Assembly: GCF_905200055.1 (NCBI RefSeq)
Contig: NZ_CAJKIS010000002.1
Location: 1 to 64,000, forward strand
DNA length: 64,000 nt
From: an uncultured Fusobacterium sp.
Lineage (GTDB): Bacteria; Fusobacteriota; Fusobacteriia; Fusobacteriales; Fusobacteriaceae
Direction: 5' to 3'
The translations under genes and the position numbers were made by a program. Of the stretch, positions 33,501 through 41,967 are shown piece after piece. The notes below the pieces were generated by a model, which worked only from the letters and a program-made list of their open reading frames with translations, was not told the DNA's origin and did no database searches. The stretch's first letter is position 1, and every line of letters begins with the position of its first letter.

Positions 33501-33725
33501 ATGTTAGATAAAATAAGAGAAATAGTTGTTGAACAACTAAGCGTTGATCCAGAACAAGTAACTGCAGAGGCTAGCTTTGTAGAAGATTTAGGAGCAGATT
33601 CACTAGATACAGTTGAATTAATAATGGCTTTTGAAGAAGAATTTGGAGTAGAAATTCCTGATACTGAAGCTGAAAAAATCAAAACAGTTCAAGACGTTAT
33701 TGATTATGTAGAAGCTCACAAATAA
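33501..33725 (+). CDS. acpP: Acyl carrier protein
   Basis: The 74-residue acidic protein has the phosphopantetheine attachment motif DLGADSLDTVEL (Ser about 36). GGAGG precedes the ATG. Confidence 0.97.
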   Translation: MLDKIREIVVEQLSVDPEQVTAEASFVEDLGADSLDTVELIMAFEEEFGVEIPDTEAEKIKTVQDVIDYVEAHK

Positions 33726-33744
33726 GAAAAAAATCAGATATTTT

Positions 33745-33779
33745 AAGTAACGGGGTATTCAAAAAGTACCCCGTTACTT
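33745..33779 (+). terminator. Strong hairpin between acpP and fabF
   Basis: AAGTAACGGGGTA pairs perfectly with TACCCCGTTACTT over 13 bases. No T run follows, so it more likely sets differential stability or partial termination (high acpP, lower fabF) than full termination. Confidence 0.65.
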
Positions 33780-33809
33780 ATATATATTAAAAAAAATAGA
33801 GGTGAACAG

Positions 33810-35048
33810 ATGAATAGAGTAGTAGTTACAGGACTAGGACTAATAACAGCATTGGGAACAGGTCTAGAAAAAAGTTGGAAAAGAATTTTAGCAGGGGAAA
33901 CTGGAATAGATCTAATAAAATCATATGATACTACAGATATGCCAGTAAAAATAGCAGGAGAAGTTAAAGATTTTGATCCATTAGAATTTGGAATTGAGAA
34001 AAAAGAGATAAAAAAATTAGCTAGAAATACTCAATTTGCTTTAGCTGCAACAAAAATGGCTTTAGAAGATTCTAGATTAACTATAGATGAAAATAATTGT
34101 GAAGATGTTGGAGTTATTGTTTCTTCTGGTATAGGGGGAATTGAGATATTTGAAGCTCAACATGGAACAATGATAGAAAAAGGAGTTAGAAGAATATCTC
34201 CATTTACAATCCCAGGAATGATAGCTAATATGGCTGCTGGAAATATTGGAATCTATTATGGAGCAAAAGGACCAAATAAATCAATAGTAACTGCATGTGC
34301 TGCTGGAACTCATTCAGTAGGAGATGCTTTTGAAATGATAAAAAATGGAAGAGCTAAAGTTATGATAGCTGGAGGAGCAGAGGCATCTATAACTCCATTT
34401 GCTATGAATGCATTTGCTAATATGAAAGCACTATCTACTAGAAATGATGAACCAGCAAAAGCATCAAGACCATTCTCAGCAGATAGAGATGGATTTGTAA
34501 TGGGAGAAGGAGCAGGGATCCTTATTCTTGAAGAATTAGAACATGCAAAAGCTAGAGGAGCTAAAATATATGCTGAAGTAGTAGGATATGGAGAAACTTG
34601 TGATGCTTACCATATTACAGCACCAGCTGATGGAGGAGAAGGAGCAGCAAGAGCATTTAAAATGGCTATGAAAGAGGGAAATATCAATCCTGAAGAAGTT
34701 GACTATATAAATGCACATGGAACTTCAACACCTGCTAATGATAAAAACGAAACAATGGCAATAAAAACAGCTTTTGGAGATAGAGCAAATGAATTAGTTG
34801 TTTCATCTACAAAGGGAGCAACAGGACATGGACTAGGAGCTGCTGGAGGAATTGAAGCTGTATTAATAGCTATGGCAATAGATACAGGAATAATACCACC
34901 AACAATTAACTATGATAATCCAGATCCAATATGTGATTTAAACTATGCACCAAATACACCAGTAGAAAGAGAAATTAATGTAGCAATGTCAAGTTCTCTT
35001 GGATTTGGTGGGCATAATGCTGTAATAGCAATGAGAAAATATAAATAA
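33810..35048 (+). CDS. fabF: 3-oxoacyl-ACP synthase II
   Basis: The 412-residue condensing enzyme starts MNRVVVTGLGLITALG and has the active Cys in VTACAAGTHS (about 164) and His residues in NAHGTSTPANDKNET and STKGATGHGLGAAGG. It elongates acyl-ACP with malonyl-ACP. Confidence 0.96.
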   Translation: MNRVVVTGLGLITALGTGLEKSWKRILAGETGIDLIKSYDTTDMPVKIAGEVKDFDPLEFGIEKKEIKKLARNTQFALAATKMALEDSRLTIDENNCEDVGVIVSSGIGGIEIFEAQHGTMIEKGVRRISPFTIPGMIANMAAGNIGIYYGAKGPNKSIVTACAAGTHSVGDAFEMIKNGRAKVMIAGGAEASITPFAMNAFANMKALSTRNDEPAKASRPFSADRDGFVMGEGAGILILEELEHAKARGAKIYAEVVGYGETCDAYHITAPADGGEGAARAFKMAMKEGNINPEEVDYINAHGTSTPANDKNETMAIKTAFGDRANELVVSSTKGATGHGLGAAGGIEAVLIAMAIDTGIIPPTINYDNPDPICDLNYAPNTPVEREINVAMSSSLGFGGHNAVIAMRKYK

Positions 35049-35067
35049 TTGAATATAGGAGGATAAG

Positions 35068-35775
35068 TTGAAGAAGAATTATTTAGAGCTAGAAGAAAAT
35101 TTAGGTTATTCATTTAAGAATAAAGAGCTTTTAAAAAATTCACTTATCCATAGATCTTTTGGAAATGAACACAGAAGATACAAAAAAATAAGCAACGAAA
35201 GACTAGAACTGCTAGGAGATGCAGTTCTAGATCTTGTCGTTACTGAATATTTGTATAAAAGTCATGAGAACTCAACAGAGGGAGATTTAGCCAAAATAAA
35301 ATCTATGGTAGTAAGTGAGCCAGTATTAGCAGAGATTTCAAAGAAAATGGATGTAGGAAAATATCTTCTTTTAAGTAAAGGAGAGGAGATGACAGGAGGA
35401 AGAGATAGAAGTTCTATCTTAGGAGATGCTTTTGAAGCTATTTTAGGAGCTATCTATTTAGATTCAAATTTTGAAACTGCTAAAAAATATGCTTTAAGTC
35501 ATATACAAGATTCTATAGATCATGTTGATAAAAATGAGGATATTTTAGACTTTAAAACTATATTACAAGAGTATAGTCAAAGAGAGTATAAATTAATACC
35601 TATTTATCAAGTTGTAAATGAAACAGGACCAGATCATCAAAAAGTATTTGAAATTGCAGTAACAGTTGGGGAAATGGTTGGAAGTGGAACTGGAAAAAAT
35701 AAGAAAAGTGCTGAGCAATCTGCAGCTAAAGAACTATGTAAAAAATTAGGAGTAAAAATCCATGAAACACTATAA
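35068..35775 (+). CDS. rnc: Ribonuclease III
   Basis: The 235-residue protein has the RNase III signature NERLELLGDAVLDLVV (about 42-57), DAFEAILGAIYLDS and a C-terminal double-stranded RNA binding domain (DFKTILQEYSQ ... GTGKNKKSAEQSAAKE). The start is TTG with AGGAGG 5 bases upstream. It overlaps the radical SAM gene by 14 bases. Confidence 0.95.
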   Translation: MKKNYLELEENLGYSFKNKELLKNSLIHRSFGNEHRRYKKISNERLELLGDAVLDLVVTEYLYKSHENSTEGDLAKIKSMVVSEPVLAEISKKMDVGKYLLLSKGEEMTGGRDRSSILGDAFEAILGAIYLDSNFETAKKYALSHIQDSIDHVDKNEDILDFKTILQEYSQREYKLIPIYQVVNETGPDHQKVFEIAVTVGEMVGSGTGKNKKSAEQSAAKELCKKLGVKIHETL

Positions 35776-36811
35776 TATACCGATATTTATAAGCCATTTT
35801 GGTTGTCCAAATGCTTGTGTATTCTGTAATCAAAAGAAGATAAATGGTCGTGAAACAGATGTGACTATGGAAGATGTCAGAAAAATTATAGAAATGTATT
35901 TAGAAACTCTTCCAAAAAATTCCAAGAAAGAGGTGGCATTTTTTGGTGGAACTTTTACAGGAATTTCTTTAAAACTTCAAAAAGAATATTTAGAAACAGT
36001 ATATGAATATATAAAAAAAGGGTTAATAGATGGAATAAGACTATCTACAAGACCAGATTGTATCAATAGAGAGATAGTGGAGCAATTAAAAAAGTATGGG
36101 GTAACATCTGTTGAACTAGGGGTGCAATCTTTAGATGAGAAAGTTTTAAAGGCAACAGCGAGATATTATCCAGTTGAAGTGGTAGCAGAGGCTTGTAAAC
36201 TTTTAAAGGAGTATGGAATAGAGCTAGGAATTCAACTGATGATAGGATTACCAGAGGCAACAATAGAAAGTGATTATTTAACAGCATTGAGAGCTGTAGA
36301 GATGCAACCAGATGTAGCTAGAATATACCCAACTTTAGTTATAAAAAATACTAAGTTAGAGGATATGTTTTTAAAAGGGGAGTATCATGCTCTCTCTATT
36401 GAAGAGGCTGTAGAAAGAACTAGAAAAATATATACACTTCTTGAATTAAATGGTGTTAATGTAATTAGAGTTGGACTTCAACCAAGTGAAGATCTAAGAG
36501 AAGATGGTGTAGTTTTAGGTGGGCCATTCCATCCTGCTTTTAGAGAATTAGTTGAAACAGAGATCTATTATAATTTTTTGAAAAAAATTGCAGATAAAGA
36601 GAAAAAATTAGATATTGAAACAGCAGAGGTGAATATATCTAAAATAGTTGGAATAAAAAAAGCGAATAGATTAAGATTAAAGGAGTATTTTAATATAAAA
36701 ATAGACAACAGTTTATCAAAAGATATAGTTGTTGTAAATGGAAAAATATATTCAAGAGTAGAGATCCTTAGAGAGGAGAGCAATGAATCAAATAGTAATC
36801 AATATAGATGA
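35762..36811 (+). CDS. Radical SAM protein, Elp3/HemN-like
   Basis: The 349-residue protein has the cluster motif C15-x3-C19-x2-C22 (FGCPNACVFC), FFGGTFTGIS, RLSTRPDCI, VELGVQSLDEKVL and IRVGLQPSED, as in Elp3-type and YhcC/HemN-like radical SAM proteins. No C-terminal acetyltransferase domain is present, so it is not a full Elp3. The reaction is unknown; tRNA or coproporphyrin roles cannot be separated by sequence alone. It sits between rnc and rng and overlaps both genes, which suggests a place in RNA metabolism. Confidence 0.8.
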   Translation: MKHYNIPIFISHFGCPNACVFCNQKKINGRETDVTMEDVRKIIEMYLETLPKNSKKEVAFFGGTFTGISLKLQKEYLETVYEYIKKGLIDGIRLSTRPDCINREIVEQLKKYGVTSVELGVQSLDEKVLKATARYYPVEVVAEACKLLKEYGIELGIQLMIGLPEATIESDYLTALRAVEMQPDVARIYPTLVIKNTKLEDMFLKGEYHALSIEEAVERTRKIYTLLELNGVNVIRVGLQPSEDLREDGVVLGGPFHPAFRELVETEIYYNFLKKIADKEKKLDIETAEVNISKIVGIKKANRLRLKEYFNIKIDNSLSKDIVVVNGKIYSRVEILREESNESNSNQYR

Positions 36812-38252
36812 CTTTCAATCTAGAGCAGCTATAATTGAAGATGGAAAAGTGGTTGAAATCCTAGTGGAGCGAGAAGAGGAAGGAAGAATAAATGGAAGTA
36901 TTTATAAGGGAAAAGTTGCCAATGTTCTTCCAGGAATGGAATCAGCTTTTGTAAATATAGGATTGGAAAAAAATGGATTCCTTTATGTAAATGATTTAAG
37001 AGAGTTTGAAGAGAAATATTTAGATGGAATTTTGAATAGTAATAGACCAATAGAGGATATTCTAACTGTTGGTGATGAAGTAGTAGTACAAATTTTAAAT
37101 GAACCTCGTGGAAATAAGGGAGCAAGAGTAACAACACACTTTACAATACCAGGAAAATATCTGGTATTGATGCCAAATAATGATCATATAGCTATTTCTA
37201 AAAAAATTAAAGATGAAGAAGAAAGAGAAAGACTAGAAAATATTTTTAAAGATATAAAACCAGAGAATATGGGAGTAATTATTAGAACAGCTGCCTATGG
37301 AAAAAGTGAGTTCCACTTTGAAAGAGAGATAGAATATCTTGTAAAAAAATGGGAAGATATTGAGAAAAAGATAAAAGGAGCTAAAATAGGAGAGGTTCTA
37401 TATAAAGATAATGGAATAGTGACAACTGTATTGAGAGATATCTTTTCAAATGATATAGATGAACTTATAGTTGATAATGAAGAGGTTTATTGGGAGATAA
37501 TAGACTATGTAAATGCCTTCAGTGAAAAGACATTAAAAACTAAGATTAAACTATATAGAGATAGTGATGAGAAAGAGATTTTTGATCTGTATGGAATAAG
37601 TGAAGAGATAGAGAAGGCTTTAAATGAAGTTGTATGGCTTGAATGTGGAGGTTATCTTGTAATTCAAAAGACAGAGGCACTAATAAGTATAGATGTAAAT
37701 ACAGGAAAAAATACAGGTAGTTATAATTTAGAGGAAACAGTTGTAAATACCAATGTAGAGGCAGCTAGAGAGATACCAAGGCAGTTGAGACTTCGTAACT
37801 TTGGTGGAATTATAATAATTGACTTTATTGATATGAGAGTAGAAGAGGATAAAGTTAGAGTTATTGAAGAGCTAGAGAAAAATTTACAAAAAGATAGAAT
37901 TAAAAATAATATAGTGCATTTTACAGATTTAGGTCTTGTTGAGATGACAAGAAAGAGAACTGGAAAACCATTAGCTTACTACTATCAAGAGGTATGTCCA
38001 TATTGTAATGGAACTGGTAAGATAAAATCTCAAGATGCTTTAGTTCATGAGCTTATAAAAGAGATAAAGTTATCTTCAGATGATAGGGATATAAGTAAGA
38101 TAAAAGTTGTACTTTCAAAGAGACTTAAAGAATCTTTTACTGAAGTATATTTTGATATAATGAGAGAATATCTAAAAAATAAAGGGAAAAGTATAGAACT
38201 AGAAGTAGGAACAAATAATGATACTCAATATGAGATAATTCTAGTTAAATAG
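36783..38252 (+). CDS. rng: Ribonuclease E/G family protein
   Basis: The 489-residue protein starts with a short segment then an S1 domain (GSIYKGKVANVLPGMESAFVNIGLEKNGFLYV), followed by the catalytic region with ALISIDVNTGKNTG and GGIIIIDFIDM (metal-binding Asp residues) and the zinc-link CPYCNGTGK. Length and lack of a long C-terminal scaffold favour RNase G rather than RNase E. It overlaps the upstream gene by 29 bases. Confidence 0.9.
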   Translation: MNQIVINIDDFQSRAAIIEDGKVVEILVEREEEGRINGSIYKGKVANVLPGMESAFVNIGLEKNGFLYVNDLREFEEKYLDGILNSNRPIEDILTVGDEVVVQILNEPRGNKGARVTTHFTIPGKYLVLMPNNDHIAISKKIKDEEERERLENIFKDIKPENMGVIIRTAAYGKSEFHFEREIEYLVKKWEDIEKKIKGAKIGEVLYKDNGIVTTVLRDIFSNDIDELIVDNEEVYWEIIDYVNAFSEKTLKTKIKLYRDSDEKEIFDLYGISEEIEKALNEVVWLECGGYLVIQKTEALISIDVNTGKNTGSYNLEETVVNTNVEAAREIPRQLRLRNFGGIIIIDFIDMRVEEDKVRVIEELEKNLQKDRIKNNIVHFTDLGLVEMTRKRTGKPLAYYYQEVCPYCNGTGKIKSQDALVHELIKEIKLSSDDRDISKIKVVLSKRLKESFTEVYFDIMREYLKNKGKSIELEVGTNNDTQYEIILVK

Positions 38253-38262
38253 AGGAGATAAC

Positions 38263-38757
38263 ATGAAAATAGGTGTTTATGCAGGGAGCTTTGATCCAAT
38301 AACAAAAGGGCATTATGATGTAATAAAAAAATCTCTTAAAATAACTGATAAACTTATTGTTGCAGTTATGAATAATACTAATAAAAAATGTTGGTTTTCT
38401 TTAGAAGAGAGAAAAAATATGATAAAACTTTTAGTTGGAGAAGATAGTGATAAAATAGAAGTAAAAAGCTTTGATGGACTTCTAATTAATTTTATGAAGG
38501 AAAATAATGCTGATATAATTATAAGAGGACTGAGAGCTGTATCAGATTATGAATATGAATTAGGCTATGCTTTTGCAAATCATGATCTTTCAGATGGAGA
38601 TGTTGATACAATATTTATTCCAGCAGCAAGAGAATATATGTATTTAAGCTCGAGTTCTGTAAGGGAAGCTGCTATGGTAGGAGCAAGACTAGATATATTT
38701 GTTGATGATAAAATTGCTGAGATAGTGAGGGAAAAAGCAAAAACTATCAAAGGATAG
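38263..38757 (+). CDS. coaD: Phosphopantetheine adenylyltransferase
   Basis: The 164-residue protein has the nucleotidyltransferase motif GSFDPITKGHYDVI (9-22), RGLRAVSDYEYE and the YMYLSSSSVRE motif. It makes dephospho-CoA. It begins 10 bases after rng. Confidence 0.96.
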   Translation: MKIGVYAGSFDPITKGHYDVIKKSLKITDKLIVAVMNNTNKKCWFSLEERKNMIKLLVGEDSDKIEVKSFDGLLINFMKENNADIIIRGLRAVSDYEYELGYAFANHDLSDGDVDTIFIPAAREYMYLSSSSVREAAMVGARLDIFVDDKIAEIVREKAKTIKG

Positions 38758-38765
38758 GTGTTGTT

Positions 38766-40157
38766 GTGGCAAAAAATAAAAGTTTTTATGTATGTAGTGA
38801 ATGTGGATATAAATCTCCTAAGTGGTTGGGAAAATGTCCTCAATGTAATGAGTGGGGAAGTTTTGAAGAGGAGATAGAAAATGTAACTGTTGGAGCTCCT
38901 GTAGTGGCAACAACAGCATCAGTAAAAGAGATATCTGAAAAGGTATTTTCCTTTAAAGAGATAAAGCAAGAACAAACAGATAGATATATAACAGGAATTG
39001 GAGAGTTTGATAGAATTTTAGGTGGAGGGCTACTTCAAGGTGAAGTAGTATTAGTTACTGGGAACCCTGGAATAGGAAAATCTACTCTTCTTTTACAAGT
39101 AGCTAAAGAGTATACTGCTTATGGAAGTGTAATTTATATTTCAGGTGAGGAGTCGCCTTCTCAAGTAAAAAATAGAGGAGAGAGATTAAAGATTGAGAGT
39201 GATAATCTGTTTTTGATGGCTGAAACAGATATGGCTAATATATATGAGTATCTAATTTCAAAAAAACCTAAAGTTGTAGTTGTAGATTCTATTCAAACAT
39301 TATATAATTCAAATATAGACTCAATTCCAGGAACACCTACACAAATTCGAGAATGTACTTTAAAGATCATAGAACTTGCTAAAAAATATAATATTTCTTT
39401 TTTCATTGTTGGACATATAACTAAAGATGGTAAAGTAGCAGGACCTAAGATGTTAGAACATATGGTTGATGCTGTATTTAACTTTGAGGGAGAAGAGGGA
39501 CTCTTTTATAGAATTTTAAGAAGTACTAAAAATAGATTTGGATCAACTAATGAGTTGGCAGTTTTTAGTATGGAAGAAGATGGAATGAAAGAGATAAAAA
39601 ACTCATCTGAATATTTTTTAAGTGAGAGAGATGAAAAAAATGCAGGGAGTATGGTTGTACCTGTATTAGAGGGAACAAAAGTATTTTTACTTGAGATTCA
39701 AACTTTGATAACAGAAACAAGTATAGGAATACCTAAAAGAATAGTTCAAGGTTTTGATAGAAATAGAATTCAAATTTTAACAGCAATTGCTGAGAAAAAG
39801 ATGCACATGGCATTGGGAATGAAAGATCTTTTTGTAAATATTCCTGGAGGATTAAGTATAGCAGATCCAGCAGCAGATTTAGCTGTATTGATATCTCTTA
39901 TGTCTGTATATAAAGGGGTAGAAATAAGTCAAAAAATAGCTGCTATCGGAGAATTAGGATTACGTGGAGAGATAAGAAAGGTTTTCTTTATTGAAAAAAG
40001 ATTAAGAGAGTTAGAAAAATTAGGCTTTAAAGGTGTATATATTCCAGAAGCTAACAGAAAAGAAATAGAAAAAAATAGTCATAAATATAAATTAAAATTA
40101 ATATATTTAAAAAATTTAGAAGAACTTTTAGAAAGGATGAATAAAGATGGTCAATAA
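38766..40157 (+). CDS. radA: DNA repair protein RadA (Sms)
   Basis: The 463-residue protein has an N-terminal zinc finger (CSECGYKSPKWLGKCPQC), a RecA-like core with Walker A GNPGIGKST, the RadA-specific KNRFGSTNE motif and a C-terminal Lon-like domain. It acts in recombination as a branch-migration helicase. GTG 38766 is the start, with AGGTG 6 bases upstream. It overlaps disA by 11 bases, the radA-disA order known in Firmicutes. Confidence 0.95.
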   Translation: MAKNKSFYVCSECGYKSPKWLGKCPQCNEWGSFEEEIENVTVGAPVVATTASVKEISEKVFSFKEIKQEQTDRYITGIGEFDRILGGGLLQGEVVLVTGNPGIGKSTLLLQVAKEYTAYGSVIYISGEESPSQVKNRGERLKIESDNLFLMAETDMANIYEYLISKKPKVVVVDSIQTLYNSNIDSIPGTPTQIRECTLKIIELAKKYNISFFIVGHITKDGKVAGPKMLEHMVDAVFNFEGEEGLFYRILRSTKNRFGSTNELAVFSMEEDGMKEIKNSSEYFLSERDEKNAGSMVVPVLEGTKVFLLEIQTLITETSIGIPKRIVQGFDRNRIQILTAIAEKKMHMALGMKDLFVNIPGGLSIADPAADLAVLISLMSVYKGVEISQKIAAIGELGLRGEIRKVFFIEKRLRELEKLGFKGVYIPEANRKEIEKNSHKYKLKLIYLKNLEELLERMNKDGQ

Positions 40158-41196
40158 AAAGCTAGAATCAATGTTGATGCAAATAACTCCAGGAACACCT
40201 CTTAGAGATGGAATAGACAATATTCTTGATGGTGGAATAGGTGCTCTTATTGTAGTAGGAATTGATGAAACAGTTGAAAAGATGCTCGATGGTGGATTTG
40301 TAATAAACTGCGATTATACACCAGAGAGAGTTTTTGAATTAGCTAAAATGGACGGAGCCATAATAGTTGATGACGAATGTAAAAAAATACTTTATGCTAA
40401 TGTGCATTTACAAGTTGATAGAAATTATTCATCAGAAGAAAGTGGAACTAGACATAGAACAGCTCAAAGAGCAGGAAAACAAACAGGAAAACTTGTAATA
40501 GCTGTTTCAGAAAGAAAGAAAGTTGTAAGCTTATATAAAGGAGACATAAGATATAAGTTAAAAAATATGTCAGAGATAACAAGTGAAGCTGCTCAAGCTT
40601 TAAAGACTATGGAGAGATATAGATATGTTTTAGATAAATCCTTGGCTAATCTTACAATATTAGAATTAGATGATATTGTAACTTTGTATGATGTAGCTCA
40701 AGTTCTTCAAAGATTTGAGATGATGAGAAGAATTGATGATGAATTAAAAGGGTATGTTATAGAGCTTGGAACAGAGGGAAGATTGATGGATCTTCAACTT
40801 AAAGATTTAGAACAAGATATTAACGAGGATATGGAAGAATTTTTAAGTGACTATATGAGCAGTGATTCAACTTATGAAGATGTTATGTCACAGATAGCAA
40901 ATCTTACAAATATAGAGTTACTAGAAATAGAGAACTTTTCTAGTGCTTTAGGATATAGAAAAAGTTATAGCAATTTAGATAATAAAATCAGTCCTAAAGG
41001 GTATAGAGTTCTTGGAAAGATTAGTAAGTTAACTAAGAAAGATATTGATAAGTTGATAAATACTTATGGAGAGCTTGCATCTATTCAAGATGCACCTATT
41101 GAAGAGTTATCTGATACTAAATTAAGTAAGTTAAAGATAAAAGCTATAAAAAATGGATTGAAGAGATTGAAATACACAGTAGAATTGGAAAAATAA
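40147..41196 (+). CDS. disA: Diadenylate cyclase DisA
   Basis: The 349-residue protein has the DAC domain motifs DGA (MDGAIIVDDE) and RHR (GTRHRTAQRAG), a linker helix and a C-terminal HhH DNA-binding domain. It makes c-di-AMP and scans DNA integrity. Coupling to radA supports a DNA-damage role. With the GGDEF protein at 7.2 kb, the window encodes synthases for two cyclic dinucleotides. Confidence 0.95.
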   Translation: MVNKKLESMLMQITPGTPLRDGIDNILDGGIGALIVVGIDETVEKMLDGGFVINCDYTPERVFELAKMDGAIIVDDECKKILYANVHLQVDRNYSSEESGTRHRTAQRAGKQTGKLVIAVSERKKVVSLYKGDIRYKLKNMSEITSEAAQALKTMERYRYVLDKSLANLTILELDDIVTLYDVAQVLQRFEMMRRIDDELKGYVIELGTEGRLMDLQLKDLEQDINEDMEEFLSDYMSSDSTYEDVMSQIANLTNIELLEIENFSSALGYRKSYSNLDNKISPKGYRVLGKISKLTKKDIDKLINTYGELASIQDAPIEELSDTKLSKLKIKAIKNGLKRLKYTVELEK

Positions 41197-41254
41197 AATT
41201 TATAAGTTATTTAAATTAAATATGGATAATTCAATTAATATTAAATAAATTTAA

Positions 41255-41283
41255 TTGAAATTTAAAACTAATTATGTTATACT
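41255..41283 (+). promoter_or_regulatory. Strong promoter for the Cys-rich mini-gene
   Basis: TTGAAA (41255-41260), 17 bases, TATACT (41278-41283) with an extended TGN element. Predicted start is near 41290. Confidence 0.85.
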
Positions 41284-41319
41284 TTTAGTAAATTTTTAAA
41301 AATTAAATATTAAGTAACA

Positions 41320-41391
41320 ATGGCGCCCACAAGAGACTCATTAGGCAGATGTAAATACTGCTCATCTTGCAAGGGTGAAGTGTGTATGTAA
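41320..41391 (+). CDS. 23-residue Cys-rich peptide (candidate gene, possibly structured RNA)
   Basis: The frame encodes MAPTRDSLGR followed by CKYCSSCKGEVCM, with spacing CX2CX2CX4C. It sits alone between a strong promoter (41255-41283) and a terminator (41395-41423). The stretch is much richer in G and C than its surroundings and uses codons rare here (GCG, CCC, GGC, TGC). The ribosome binding site is weak (AAGTAA). It may be a metal- or Fe-S-binding peptide, or a precursor of a modified peptide like the short Cys-rich radical-SAM substrates. Alternatively it is a leader or small RNA: GCAGATG and CATCTTGC (41345-41370) can pair with one bulge. No dedicated modifying enzyme is adjacent. Confidence 0.5.
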   Translation: MAPTRDSLGRCKYCSSCKGEVCM

Positions 41392-41394
41392 GTT

Positions 41395-41423
41395 AAAGGT
41401 AACCCTTAGAGGTTACCTTTTTT
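41395..41423 (+). terminator. Terminator or attenuator before the deaminase gene
   Basis: AAAGGTAACC pairs perfectly with GGTTACCTTT around a 6-base loop, followed by T residues. Readthrough would reach the deaminase gene 29 bases downstream. Confidence 0.88.
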
Positions 41424-41451
41424 AATTATTAATTTTTTTTAGGAGGAAGTT

Positions 41452-41946
41452 ATGAATAATTTAGACCACATTAAATACATCAAAAGATGTATTGAAATCG
41501 CAGATGAATCTGTAGCATTAGGAAACCACCCTTTTGGAGCTTTAATAGTTGACAAAGAGGGAAATATTATTGTTGAGTCAGGGAATATTGAAGTAACAGA
41601 AAAAGAGTGTACAGGACACGCTGAAACAACAGCTATGAGAAAAGCTGTAAAACTTTATTCAAGAGAGTTTTTATGGGATTGTACTCTTTATTCTACAGCT
41701 GAACCTTGTTGTATGTGTACAGGAGCTATCTATTGGGGAAATGTAGGAAGAATTGTCTATGGAATAAGTGAAAAACAACTTTTAGCTTTAACAGGAGCTG
41801 ATGAAGATAATCCAACTTTTGATATGCCTTGTAGAGAGATTTTAGCAAGAGGACAAAAAAATATAGAGGTAATTGGACCAATTGCTGATGAAGAGTTAGC
41901 TAAAGAGATAGCGAGAGCTCATATAGGATATTGGGATAATAAATAA
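41452..41946 (+). CDS. Nucleobase/nucleoside deaminase (guanine deaminase-like)
   Basis: The 164-residue zinc-dependent CDA-fold enzyme has the HAE motif (TGHAETTAMRKA) and PCCMCTGAIYWG, which supplies the zinc Cys pair. The tail (ADEELAKEIARAHIGYWDN) resembles bacterial GuaD. tRNA adenosine deaminase TadA has the same core, but the neighbouring purine permease favours guanine deaminase. AGGAGG precedes the ATG. Confidence 0.82.
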   Translation: MNNLDHIKYIKRCIEIADESVALGNHPFGALIVDKEGNIIVESGNIEVTEKECTGHAETTAMRKAVKLYSREFLWDCTLYSTAEPCCMCTGAIYWGNVGRIVYGISEKQLLALTGADEDNPTFDMPCREILARGQKNIEVIGPIADEELAKEIARAHIGYWDNK

Positions 41947-41967
41947 TAATTAAAAGGGGAATGAGTG

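Noticed and set aside
36063..36104. Radical SAM gene at 35762 as the maturase of the Cys-rich peptide at 41320
   Set aside because: It lies more than 4 kb away in a different operon with rnc and rng, and lacks a SPASM-like Cys-rich C-terminus.
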